A DNA stretch of 8,232 bases, taken from assembly GCA_964428795.1 (NCBI GenBank), contig CAYRZL010000105.1:1-8232 (forward strand), read 5' to 3'. Positions within the stretch are counted from its first letter, which is position 1, and each line of letters opens with the position of its first letter. The position numbers and the translations under genes were made by a program. This stretch comes from CAYRZL01 sp964428795 (GTDB lineage: Bacteria; Bacillota; Clostridia; Lachnospirales; Lachnospiraceae). Below, in pieces: positions 1 through 6,343 of the stretch. Below the pieces are notes generated by a model, which was not told the DNA's origin, searched no databases, and saw only the letters and a list, made by a program, of their open reading frames with translations.

Positions 1-11
1 AAAAGATAAAT

Positions 12-50
12 AAAAACATCGTATGGTTGTGAAAACGATACGATGTTTTT
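12..50. terminator. Bidirectional intrinsic terminator
   Basis: A perfect 13-bp inverted repeat pairs 12-24 (aaaaacatcgtat) with 38-50. Three more pairs (26-28 with 34-36) can form inside after one G/G mismatch, leaving a short loop. On the minus strand the stem is followed by a T-rich tract, which fits a terminator 19 bp past the stop codon of the membrane gene ending at 69. On the plus strand the stem ends in a six-T run (46-51), so it could also stop a gene entering from the left of the window. The stem is AT-rich, so its strength is uncertain. Confidence 0.75.
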
Positions 51-68
51 TCACTTTATGAAGCTGAT

Positions 69-818
69 TTAATCGTTGCCCGAAACGGTTTGCTTCGGCA
101 GCATGTCCAGGTAGAAAACTGTAACCGTCTGGAACATATAGGGGATGATCCAAAGGTATCCGACTCCAAAGGACAGCATGCCTAATAGTATCCATCCGAT
201 AAAGGAAATCTCTGTGCAGAACAGCTTCCATTTAGTTCCCTTCATCATATGATAACTTTCACGGAAGGCTGCCATAGCGTTCCAGCCCGGATGATCCAGA
301 AGCAGGAAAACAACCTGGCTGAACATGAGCGCCACGATGATCGTAACAATGATTCCTGCGGCTAACAACGCATATCCGATGGCGGACAGTGTAGAAGGCT
401 GAGGCGCCGACAGTTCGTCTCCGGTCATGTTTAGAACAATACGCCCGGGAAGCAGAAATGCATTATTCAGGATGGCAAGTAACAGCCCGGTGATCAGAAA
501 AAGGTCCGGCTGATTGCGAAAGCCCCAGAACAGGTCCATGAGGGACGGGGATGCTCCTCTGGCAATGGCGAGATGGATACGGGAAATTCCTGCCTGAAAA
601 ACCACTGCGATCATGGAAATGATGATCAGAGCTATATAATAAATGATTTTATTAGCCAGACTTGGATCATTTGCCTGCCGGATTGCAAAAGGCGCCGTTA
701 CCAGTGCAATAATGAGAAAATAGATCAGCATCGAGCTGATACACACTCCATAAGAACCGGGTAAATTGCTTCTTGCGGTTGTTTTTAAATCAGATATTTT
801 TGAATTCATATTGAACAT
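69..818 (-). CDS. DUF975-family integral membrane protein
   Basis: A 249-aa polytopic membrane protein with no assigned biochemical role. Hydrophobic segments lie near residues 23-48, 57-85, 103-123, 145-175 and 200-235. The N-terminal pattern (basic LKxxAR followed by LPGSYG) and the C-terminal half (SYHMMKGTKWKLF, then FIGWILLGMLSFGVGYLWIIPY) match my recollection of the DUF975 family common in Firmicutes. Two starts are possible. The ATG at 818 lies only 3 nt after GGAG, which is tight. The ATG at 809 (MNSKISDLK) looks more like family N-termini but has a 12-nt spacer. The gene lies 62 bp downstream of the DUF4190-like gene on the same strand with no convincing terminator between them, so the two are probably co-transcribed. 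Its own terminator is at 12-50. Family assignment is fairly secure; function is unknown. Confidence 0.8.
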   Translation of the reverse strand: MFNMNSKISDLKTTARSNLPGSYGVCISSMLIYFLIIALVTAPFAIRQANDPSLANKIIYYIALIIISMIAVVFQAGISRIHLAIARGASPSLMDLFWGFRNQPDLFLITGLLLAILNNAFLLPGRIVLNMTGDELSAPQPSTLSAIGYALLAAGIIVTIIVALMFSQVVFLLLDHPGWNAMAAFRESYHMMKGTKWKLFCTEISFIGWILLGMLSFGVGYLWIIPYMFQTVTVFYLDMLPKQTVSGND

Positions 819-880
819 ACACTCCGTTCTGATGTAAAATGTCTGGCAGATAATCGGAAAAAATATTCTGCTTTGTCAGC

Positions 881-1258
881 TTACTGGTATTCGTTTAAAA
901 GCTGATTCATAGTATAAGTATATTTTTCCATATAGTCGTTGTAAAATTCCTGAATGCTTCCATATTCTGTAAAAATAAAGTGGAATACGAATGCAAAAAT
1001 TGCGGCAAGGATTACCAGTGCGCATATGGATATCAAAATGCCGGTCTTGCTTTGAGAATTGCATTTTGGCGCGCCGCCTCTGGACAAAAGACCGAGAACG
1101 ATACTGATTCCGCCGAAGATCAGTGGTGTATATACAAATATAACCGTAGCGATGGCGAGAACCCCAAGGATCAGGGAAGCATTTGCCATCAGGCGGCGGC
1201 TTTCAGAAGCCATTCGTTGTTTGTCCGGTGTCTGACCGGTCATGTATGGGTCTGTCAT
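881..1258 (-). CDS. Small DUF4190-like membrane protein
   Basis: A 125-aa protein with a polar N-terminus (residues 1-24) and three hydrophobic segments near 26-41, 44-58 and 72-97, ending in a polar, Tyr-rich tail (EFYNDYMEKYTYTMNQ). The run ASLILGVLAI...FGGISIVLGLLSRGG followed by SKTGILISI resembles DUF4190-type membrane domains, which carry Gly-rich paired helices. I infer this from pattern only. The ATG at 1258 is chosen because AGAAAGGG sits 9 nt upstream; a TTG two codons earlier (1264) is in frame but lies too close to that site. Plus-strand frames over this stretch lack a ribosome site and have unremarkable composition. A promoter for this gene and its downstream DUF975 neighbour is proposed at 1295-1323. 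Possible roles such as envelope or stress function are not shown by the sequence. Confidence 0.75.
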   Translation of the reverse strand: MTDPYMTGQTPDKQRMASESRRLMANASLILGVLAIATVIFVYTPLIFGGISIVLGLLSRGGAPKCNSQSKTGILISICALVILAAIFAFVFHFIFTEYGSIQEFYNDYMEKYTYTMNQLLNEYQ

Positions 1259-1267
1259 GTTCAAACA

Positions 1268-1275
1268 CCCTTTCT
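1268..1275 (-). promoter_or_regulatory. Ribosome binding site fixing the start of the DUF4190-like gene
   Basis: On the minus strand this reads AGAAAGGG and lies 9 nt before ATG 1258. It is only 3 nt from the in-frame TTG at 1264, so the ATG is the better start. Confidence 0.65.
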
Positions 1276-1294
1276 GAAGATTAACAATAAAAAC

Positions 1295-1323
1295 AGTATA
1301 TCACCGGGACGAGGGAAAAACAA
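1295..1323 (-). promoter_or_regulatory. Sigma-A-like promoter for the minus-strand membrane gene pair
   Basis: The minus strand shows TTGTTT (1318-1323) and TATACT (1295-1300) separated by exactly 17 bp. The -10 matches consensus at five of six positions; the -35 matches at three of six. Transcription would begin near 1288, giving a leader of about 30 nt before ATG 1258. This is inferred from sequence only. Confidence 0.5.
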
Positions 1324-1341
1324 TCCCCGGATGATTGGGTG

Positions 1342-1370
1342 TTGAAGGAAAATGGGAAATCGGCTATTAT
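1342..1370 (+). promoter_or_regulatory. Sigma-A-like promoter for tex and the downstream operon
   Basis: TTGAAG (1342-1347) and TATTAT (1365-1370) are separated by 17 bp. The -35 matches four of six and the -10 five of six consensus bases. A start near 1377 would give a leader of about 39 nt to the tex ATG at 1416. The site is divergent from the minus-strand promoter, with 18 bp between the two -35 elements. No strong promoter or terminator stands out in the short gaps after tex, so this may drive genes through ispD. Confidence 0.5.
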
Positions 1371-1401
1371 GTATATCGAAGATTTTATTATGTTTCTGGT
1401 C

Positions 1402-1410
1402 AGAAAGGAG
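1402..1410 (+). promoter_or_regulatory. Ribosome binding site fixing the tex start
   Basis: AGAAAGGAG lies 5 nt upstream of ATG 1416. The same frame stays open back to a TTG at 1335, but the 27 residues this would add have no ribosome site and are not part of the Tex fold. Confidence 0.8.
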
Positions 1411-1415
1411 CCAGT

Positions 1416-3569
1416 ATGGATATTATAAAAGTATTAGCACAGGAGTTAAATATAAAACCGAAGCAGGCACAGGCCGCAGTGGAATTGATTGATGAGGGGA
1501 ATACCATTCCCTTTATTTCCCGATACCGCAAAGAGGCGACAGAGGGATTGAATGATGAGATTCTCCGTAATCTTTTTGAAAGACTGAATTACCTGCGCGG
1601 GTTGGAGGAAAAGAAGCAGCAGGTATTGCAGACCATCGAAGAGCAGGGCAATCTGACCGAAGAGCTGCGCCGGCAGATCGAGGCGGCGGCCACTCTGGTG
1701 GCGGTGGAGGATCTGTACCGCCCATTCCGCCCGAAGCGAAGAACGAGAGCAATGGTGGCAAAGGAGAGAGGATTAGAACCACTCGCTCAGATCATTCTGC
1801 TGCAAAAGACAAAAAAAGAGCTGCTTTTGGAGGCAGAAGCGTTCGTGGATCCGGAAAAAGAGGTGAATACCCCTCAGGATGCTCTGGAAGGGGCAAAGGA
1901 TATTCTGGCAGAGTATATTTCGGACAGTGCAGAGTACCGGACTTATATCAGACAGATCACCATGCGCAAGGGGAAAATTGTATCCAGTGCGAAGGATGCA
2001 GAGGCAGAATCCGTGTATGAGATGTATTACGATTATGAAGAGCCTGTTGCAAAAGCGGCAGGGCACCGGATTCTGGCGTTAAACCGCGGGGAGAAAGAAA
2101 AGGTTTTGACCGTAAAAGTGGAGGCACCGGAAGAGGACATTGCCCGTTATCTGGAAAAACAGATTCTGGTGGGGCATAATACCGTTACAGAAGATATTAT
2201 AAAAGAAGTGATTGCAGACAGCTATAAGCGTTTGATCGCACCTGCCATTGAGCGCGAGATCCGAAACGAACTGACCGAGCATGCGGAGGACGGGGCCATC
2301 CGGGTATTTGGAAAAAACCTGAATCAGCTATTGATGCAGCCTCCTATTGCGGGACGGACTGTTCTGGGCTGGGATCCGGCATTCCGTACCGGCTGCAAGC
2401 TGGCGGTGGTAGATCCCACGGGAAAAGTGCTGGATACCAAAGTGATCTATCCTACCGCTCCCCAGAATAAAGTGGAGGAATCAAAGCGTATACTGAAACA
2501 GATGATTGCGAAATACGGAATCTCCCTGATCTCTGTCGGAAACGGTACCGCGTCCAGAGAATCCGAGCAGGTCATTGTGGAGCTTTTAAAAGAGATCAAG
2601 ACTCCGGTACAGTATGTGATCGTGAATGAGGCAGGAGCCTCCGTATATTCTGCCAGCAAGCTGGCGACAGAGGAGTTCCCGGAATTTGATGTGGGACAGC
2701 GCAGCGCCGCATCCATTGCAAGACGTTTGCAGGACCCGTTGGCAGAGCTGGTAAAAATCGACCCGAAAGCTATCGGTGTGGGACAATATCAGCATGATAT
2801 GAATCAGAAAAAGCTCAATGAGACGCTGGGCGGCGTAGTGGAAGACTGTGTAAACCGTGTGGGCGTGGATTTGAATACAGCATCTGCATCCCTGCTTGAG
2901 TATATTTCCGGCATTTCCAAAGCAATTGCCAGGAACATTGTGGCATATCGGGAGGAAAACGGAGCGTTTACCGAGAGAAAACAGTTGTTGAAGGTGGCGA
3001 AGCTGGGACCGAAGGCATATGAACAGTGTGCGGGATTCTTGCGGATCCCGGACGGAAAAAATCCGCTGGACGCTACCAGCGTGCATCCGGAGAGCTACGG
3101 GGCGGCAACAGAGCTGCTGCAGCGCATGGGATATACAATAGAGGATTTGAAACAGCGCAGGCTTGCAGGAATTTCAAAGAAGCTTCATCAGCCGGAAAAG
3201 CTTGCCGGGGAGCTTGGTGTGGGTGTGATGACCCTGCAGGATATTGTAAAAGAGCTGGAAAAACCGGCGAGAGATCCGAGAGAGGACATGCCTCTGCCGA
3301 TTCTTCGTACCGATGTGCTGGAGATGAAGGATCTGCAGCCGGGTATGCAGCTAAAAGGAACCGTGCGAAATGTCATAGATTTCGGCGCTTTTGTGGATAT
3401 CGGCGTACATCAGGACGGACTGGTACATATTTCCCAGATGACAGACCGCTATATAAAGCATCCGCTGGAAGTGGTCAGTGTGGGAGATGTGGTAGACGTG
3501 CAGGTTATGAGCGTGGATGTGAAAAAGAAACGGATCGCACTTACGATGAAGCTGAGTGAGGGAAAATAA
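1416..3569 (+). CDS. tex: Tex-family S1 RNA-binding transcription accessory protein
   Basis: A 717-aa protein, the usual size for Tex. Family members bind nucleic acid through S1 and helix-hairpin-helix modules, are structurally related to eukaryotic Spt6, and are implicated in transcription and RNA turnover; the exact role in Clostridia is unclear. Visible domains: an N-terminal helical Tex region (about 1-190, with IPFISRYRKEATEGL and VEDLYRPFRPKRRTR); a YqgF/RNase H-like domain (about 315-440, with GWDPAFRTGCK, GNGTASRESE and NEAGASVYSASKLA); helix-hairpin-helix segments (about 474-545, NRVGVDLNTASASLL and SGISKAIARNIVAYR); and a C-terminal S1 domain (about 643-713, LKGTVRNVIDFGAFVDIG, DGLVHISQM). 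The start at ATG 1416 is set by AGAAAGGAG. The stop is 1 nt before the tsaE ATG, so tex appears to lead the operon. No frameshift or missing domain is seen. Confidence 0.97.
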   Translation: MDIIKVLAQELNIKPKQAQAAVELIDEGNTIPFISRYRKEATEGLNDEILRNLFERLNYLRGLEEKKQQVLQTIEEQGNLTEELRRQIEAAATLVAVEDLYRPFRPKRRTRAMVAKERGLEPLAQIILLQKTKKELLLEAEAFVDPEKEVNTPQDALEGAKDILAEYISDSAEYRTYIRQITMRKGKIVSSAKDAEAESVYEMYYDYEEPVAKAAGHRILALNRGEKEKVLTVKVEAPEEDIARYLEKQILVGHNTVTEDIIKEVIADSYKRLIAPAIEREIRNELTEHAEDGAIRVFGKNLNQLLMQPPIAGRTVLGWDPAFRTGCKLAVVDPTGKVLDTKVIYPTAPQNKVEESKRILKQMIAKYGISLISVGNGTASRESEQVIVELLKEIKTPVQYVIVNEAGASVYSASKLATEEFPEFDVGQRSAASIARRLQDPLAELVKIDPKAIGVGQYQHDMNQKKLNETLGGVVEDCVNRVGVDLNTASASLLEYISGISKAIARNIVAYREENGAFTERKQLLKVAKLGPKAYEQCAGFLRIPDGKNPLDATSVHPESYGAATELLQRMGYTIEDLKQRRLAGISKKLHQPEKLAGELGVGVMTLQDIVKELEKPARDPREDMPLPILRTDVLEMKDLQPGMQLKGTVRNVIDFGAFVDIGVHQDGLVHISQMTDRYIKHPLEVVSVGDVVDVQVMSVDVKKKRIALTMKLSEGK

Positions 3570-3570
3570 A

Positions 3571-4014
3571 ATGGCACAGACAGTGATAGAATCGTTTTCA
3601 GAAAAAGACACATATGATCTGGGCGTAGAAATGGGACGCAGGGCAAAACCGGGAGAGGTCTATACCCTGGTGGGAGATCTGGGCGTGGGAAAAACCGTTT
3701 TTACCCAGGGCATTGCAAAAGGCCTTGAAATAGACGAGCCCATCTGCAGCCCCACCTTTACCATTGTGCAGGTATATGAGGAGGGACGGATGCCCTTCTA
3801 CCATTTTGACGTGTACCGCATCGGAGATATTGAGGAAATGGATGAGATCGGCTACGAGGATTACTTTTACGGGCAGGGATTGACCATGATCGAGTGGGCG
3901 AATCTGATCCGTGACATACTTCCCCGCAAATATAAAGAGATTATGATAGAAAAAGATCTGGAAAAAGGCTTTGATTACAGGCGGATCACCATAGAGGAGG
4001 TGGAGCGGTCATGA
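3571..4014 (+). CDS. tsaE: t6A biosynthesis ATPase TsaE
   Basis: A 147-aa P-loop ATPase of the TsaE (YjeE/YdiB) family. With TsaB and TsaD it forms the bacterial complex that transfers the threonylcarbamoyl group made by TsaC to A37 of ANN-decoding tRNAs; TsaE's ATP hydrolysis is needed for turnover. Visible motifs are the Walker A loop GDLGVGKT (residues 35-42), SPTFT (60-64), HFDVYR (78-83) and the Walker B-like strand TMIEWA (105-110). Length is typical. The ATG at 3571 is preceded by GAGGG with an 8-nt spacer. An in-frame GTG at 3556 would add five residues and overlap tex, but has no better site. The tex stop is 1 nt upstream, and the stop overlaps the tsaB ATG by 4 nt (ATGA), so the genes are likely translationally coupled. 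Confidence 0.96.
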   Translation: MAQTVIESFSEKDTYDLGVEMGRRAKPGEVYTLVGDLGVGKTVFTQGIAKGLEIDEPICSPTFTIVQVYEEGRMPFYHFDVYRIGDIEEMDEIGYEDYFYGQGLTMIEWANLIRDILPRKYKEIMIEKDLEKGFDYRRITIEEVERS

Positions 4015-4736
4015 AAATACTGGCACTGGATAGTTCCGGACTGGTGGCAAGCGTGGCACTGGTGGAGGATGACAACATGCTTGCAGAGTACACGGTGAAT
4101 TACAAAAAGACACATTCTCAGACACTGCTCCCCATGTTAGATGAAATCGGAAGCATGATCGATCTGGATCTGCAGACCATAGATGCAGTGGCAGTGGCTG
4201 GCGGACCGGGATCATTTACCGGACTGCGTATCGGTTCAGCTACCGCAAAGGGCTTGTGTCTTGCTTTGGACAAACCGATCATTCACATCCCAACGGTGGA
4301 TGGGCTGGCGTATAATCTGTATGGGGCAAGAGACATGGTCTGCCCATTGATGGATGCCAGAAGAAATCAGGTTTATACGGGATTGTATGAATTTGATGAG
4401 AAGGGTATGCATGTCATTTTAGAGCAATGTGCGGTATCCATTGATGAGATCATAGAGGAAATCAACAGGCAGAATCGCCCGGTGGTATTTTTGGGAGATG
4501 GGGTTCCGGTATTTCGGGCTGTAATTCAGGAAAAATGCAAGACCGTCTATTCCTTTGCCCCGGCTCATTTAAACAAACAAAGAGCAGCGGCCGTGGCAGC
4601 ACTGGCGCTGGAATACGCAAAAGGAGGATGGGTTCAGACCGCGGCAGAGCATCGCCCGGATTATCTGAGACTGTCTCAGGCAGAGCGGGAGCTAAAGGAA
4701 AAGCAACATGGAATACAAGATCAGGCAAATGTGTGA
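4011..4736 (+). CDS. tsaB: t6A biosynthesis protein TsaB
   Basis: A 241-aa ASKHA-fold protein of the TsaB (YeaZ) family. TsaB is a paralogue of TsaD that lacks catalysis and acts as the scaffold of the TsaB-TsaD-TsaE complex. Diagnostic features are the N-terminal strand KILALDSSG (2-10), THSQTLLPML (34-43), the glycine-rich GPGSFTGLRIG (65-75), the DARRNQVY segment (115-122) and RPDYLRLSQAERE near the C-terminus. The start overlaps the tsaE stop as ATGA, with a purine-rich GGAGG/GGAG stretch upstream. The last nine codons and the stop overlap the rimI start by 29 nt in a different frame. The C-terminus after QAERE is a lysine/glutamine-rich tail that probably exists because of this overlap. 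Adjacent tsaE, rimI and nearby tsaD support the call. Confidence 0.96.
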   Translation: MKILALDSSGLVASVALVEDDNMLAEYTVNYKKTHSQTLLPMLDEIGSMIDLDLQTIDAVAVAGGPGSFTGLRIGSATAKGLCLALDKPIIHIPTVDGLAYNLYGARDMVCPLMDARRNQVYTGLYEFDEKGMHVILEQCAVSIDEIIEEINRQNRPVVFLGDGVPVFRAVIQEKCKTVYSFAPAHLNKQRAAAVAALALEYAKGGWVQTAAEHRPDYLRLSQAERELKEKQHGIQDQANV

Positions 4737-5160
4737 TGGGGATGTGCCCCAGGCGGCAAAGCTGGAAAAAATCTGCTTCTCAGAACCGTGGAGCGAACAG
4801 GGATTTCTGGACGGGATAAAGCAGGAGAAAAATCTGTTTCTGGCAGCGGTTGAAAAGCAGGAGAAAAATCTGTTTCTGGCAGGTTATGTGGGCATGTATG
4901 TGGCAGGCGATGAAGGCGAGATCACCAACGTAGCAGTTCACCCTGATTTTCGCAGACAGGGTATTGGTAAAAAGCTATTGCAGCACCTACTGCTGATGAG
5001 CAGACAAAGAGGAATTTCCCGTATCGTGCTGGAAGTGCGCGTATCCAACCGGGCCGCTATATTATTATATGAAGAGACTGGATTTTCGGCGGCAGGTGTG
5101 AGAAAAGGATTTTATGCAATGCCGAGAGAGGACGCATTGATCATGGTGTGGGAGGAATGA
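4708..5160 (+). CDS. rimI: Ribosomal protein S18 alanine N-acetyltransferase RimI
   Basis: A 150-aa GNAT-fold acetyltransferase. RimI transfers acetyl from acetyl-CoA to the N-terminal alanine of ribosomal protein S18, and its gene commonly lies with tsaB and tsaD. Visible features are the early PWSEQGF segment (27-33), the strand GEITNVAVHPDFR (70-82), the acetyl-CoA pyrophosphate-binding loop RRQGIGKKL (82-90), LEVRVSN (108-114) and LLYEETGF (119-126). Glu109 and Tyr121 align with the catalytic pair I recall for E. coli RimI (E103 and Y115), with the same 12-residue spacing. AAGGA 8 nt upstream supports ATG 4708, which lies inside the end of tsaB. The oddity is a repeated KQEKNLFLA at 38-46 and 50-58 encoded by an exact direct repeat, adding about four residues between two beta strands by my alignment from memory. 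Catalytic motifs are intact. Confidence 0.93.
   Translation: MEYKIRQMCDGDVPQAAKLEKICFSEPWSEQGFLDGIKQEKNLFLAAVEKQEKNLFLAGYVGMYVAGDEGEITNVAVHPDFRRQGIGKKLLQHLLLMSRQRGISRIVLEVRVSNRAAILLYEETGFSAAGVRKGFYAMPREDALIMVWEE
4818..4882 (+). repeat. In-frame direct duplication inside rimI (29 bp exact, period 36 bp)
   Basis: Bases 4818-4846 recur exactly at 4854-4882, an offset of 36 bp or 12 codons. Each copy encodes KQEKNLFLA with identical codons, so no synonymous change has accumulated. This points to a recent duplication or gene conversion. It keeps the reading frame and sits before the acetyl-CoA-binding core. Confidence 0.95.
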
Positions 5161-5163
5161 CAG

Positions 5164-5388
5164 ATGAGAAAGCCGGACGGGCAAATAGTATGTAACTGCT
5201 GCGGTAAAGCTCTGCGGCAGAAAGGCGATCTGATAATGGAAGATTATCTTCACCTGAAAAAAGAGTGGGGATATTTTTCCGAAAAAGACGGAAAAGTGCA
5301 GGAGGCACATATTTGTGAAGCCTGCTATGATGACTGGGTACGGACTTTTGTTATTGCGCCCGGGGAACAGGAAAAATTGGAGTATTAG
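5164..5388 (+). CDS. Unrecognised 74-aa cysteine-rich, probable zinc-binding protein
   Basis: I do not recognise a named family. The protein has an N-terminal VCNCCGK knuckle (Cys10, Cys12, Cys13) and a second HICEACYDDW knuckle (His49, Cys51, Cys54). The Cys10-x2-Cys13 and Cys51-x2-Cys54 pairs, separated by 37 residues, are the usual geometry of a small zinc ribbon; Cys12 and His49 are extra possible ligands. Between them lies an acidic/aromatic stretch (EDYLHLKKEWGYFSEKDGK, 26-44), and the tail is IAPGEQEKLEY. There is no signal peptide or membrane segment, so it is probably cytoplasmic. GGAGG with an 8-nt spacer precedes ATG 5164, and the ribosome site lies in the end of rimI. The start is 3 nt after the rimI stop and the stop is 2 nt before the next gene, so it is firmly embedded in the operon. 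A role in tRNA or ribosome maturation is suggested by position only. Confidence 0.85.
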   Translation: MRKPDGQIVCNCCGKALRQKGDLIMEDYLHLKKEWGYFSEKDGKVQEAHICEACYDDWVRTFVIAPGEQEKLEY

Positions 5389-5390
5389 AT

Positions 5391-6302
5391 ATGTTAGACG
5401 TATGTTTGCTGGGAACCGGCGGCATGATGCCCCTTCCCTATCGAAAATTAACAGCACTTATGACAAGGTATAATGGAAGCAATGTGCTCATTGACTGCGG
5501 AGAGGGGACGCAGGTTGCCATTCGCGAAAGCGGATGGAGCGTGCATCCCACAGATGTGATCTGTTTTACCCATTACCATGCAGATCATATCAGCGGTCTG
5601 CCGGGATTATTGCTTACACTGGGAAATGCAGAAAGAACCACCCCTCTGCTTATGATCGGACCGAAGGGTCTGGAACGCGTGGTGAATGCATTGCGGGTCA
5701 TTGCACCGGAGCTTCCTTTTGAGATACAATTTCACGAGTTTGTGGAGCGGGAAGAGACGATCCGTGTAAATGGATATAAAATAGATGCCTTCCGTGTCAA
5801 TCATAATGTAATCTGTTACGGATACTCCCTGGAAATCGAACGGGCAGGACGGTTTGATGTGGAACGAGCCAGAGAGCAGCAGATTGAACAGCGCTATTGG
5901 AACCGTCTGCAAAAAGGAGAAACCATCGAGACGGACGGACGTATATTGACGCCGGATATGGTGTTAGGGGAACCGAGAAAAGGGATCAAGGTTACCTATT
6001 GTACAGATACCCGTCCTACGGATACGCTGGTGCAGCACGCAAAAGGGTCTGATCTTTTGATCTGCGAGGGAATGTATGCAGAAAAAGAGAAGGAGGCAAA
6101 AGCAAGACAAAATAAACATATGACATTTTATGAGGCGGCGAAGGTCGCAAAAGAAGCACAGGTTCCGGAACTGTGGCTGACACATTTCAGTCCCTCTCTT
6201 GTGCGGGCGGAAAACTATATGGATCAGGTGCGCAGTATATTTCCCAACGCCCATCTGGGCAGGGACGGTAAGATCGTAGAGCTTAAGTTTCAGGACGAAT
6301 AA
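5391..6302 (+). CDS. rnz: RNase Z-family metallo-beta-lactamase-fold nuclease
   Basis: A 303-aa metallo-beta-lactamase-fold protein. RNase Z enzymes cut the 3' trailer of precursor tRNAs. Features are LLGTGGMMPLPYR (6-18), the family signature DCGEGTQ (35-41), the zinc motif THYHADHISGLPG (60-72; His61, His63, Asp65, His66), His138 in VNHNV, Asp206 in CTDTRP, His243 in KHMTF and His265 in LTHFSP. Length is close to the usual roughly 300-310 aa of short RNase Z. Two variations stand out. The exosite-arm region (about 152-195) keeps RFDVERA and LQKGE but lacks the Gly-Pro motif of the B. subtilis-type arm, having IEQRYWNRL instead. The late motif is HFSPSL rather than the common HxSSRY. I infer a clostridial subgroup, most likely still a tRNase; another phosphodiesterase substrate is possible. 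GGAG 8 nt upstream supports ATG 5391. Confidence 0.85.
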   Translation: MLDVCLLGTGGMMPLPYRKLTALMTRYNGSNVLIDCGEGTQVAIRESGWSVHPTDVICFTHYHADHISGLPGLLLTLGNAERTTPLLMIGPKGLERVVNALRVIAPELPFEIQFHEFVEREETIRVNGYKIDAFRVNHNVICYGYSLEIERAGRFDVERAREQQIEQRYWNRLQKGETIETDGRILTPDMVLGEPRKGIKVTYCTDTRPTDTLVQHAKGSDLLICEGMYAEKEKEAKARQNKHMTFYEAAKVAKEAQVPELWLTHFSPSLVRAENYMDQVRSIFPNAHLGRDGKIVELKFQDE

Positions 6303-6330
6303 GCGAAAACGAAATGTTTATGATAAAAGC

Positions 6331-6340
6331 AGGGATGAGG
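6331..6340 (+). promoter_or_regulatory. Purine-rich ribosome site bearing on the tsaD start
   Basis: AGGGATGAGG lies just before ATG 6344. The AGGG part has a 9-nt spacer to that ATG; the GAGG part is only 3 nt away. The other in-frame ATGs (6314, 6320, 6335, 6374) have no good site, so 6344 is the best but not certain choice. Confidence 0.5.
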
Positions 6341-6343
6341 ATA

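Noticed and set aside
853..880. Possible terminator between the two minus-strand membrane genes
   Set aside because: Only a 3-bp CTG/CAG pairing precedes the T run on the minus strand, which is too weak to call.
1304..1330. Riboswitch or structured leader upstream of tex
   Set aside because: Only five-bp complementary arms are present and they lie upstream of the predicted transcription start, so they would not be in the tex leader.
980..1345. 121-codon plus-strand open frame opposite the DUF4190-like gene
   Set aside because: The minus-strand gene has a good ribosome site and coherent membrane segments. The plus-strand product is Cys- and Lys-scattered without a recognisable fold.
1335..1415. 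N-terminal extension of tex from TTG 1335
   Set aside because: No ribosome site precedes it, it runs through the proposed promoter, and AGAAAGGAG sits directly before ATG 1416.
2586..3086. 166-codon minus-strand open frame inside tex
   Set aside because: It lies antisense to the conserved YqgF/helix-hairpin-helix region of Tex, has no ribosome site I could see, and its Cys/His/Leu-rich composition is typical of shadow frames.
3026..3559. 177-codon plus-strand open frame overlapping the tex C-terminus
   Set aside because: It is out of frame with the clear S1 domain of Tex. Its Arg/Gly/Ala-rich translation has no recognisable motif.
3556..3570. GTG start for tsaE overlapping tex
   Set aside because: ATG 3571 has GAGGG at an 8-nt spacer and gives the usual family N-terminus.
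5065..5457. 130-codon minus-strand open frame across rimI, the 74-aa gene and rnz
   Set aside because: It is antisense across three well-supported genes and is rich in Phe, Leu and His, as expected for a shadow frame.
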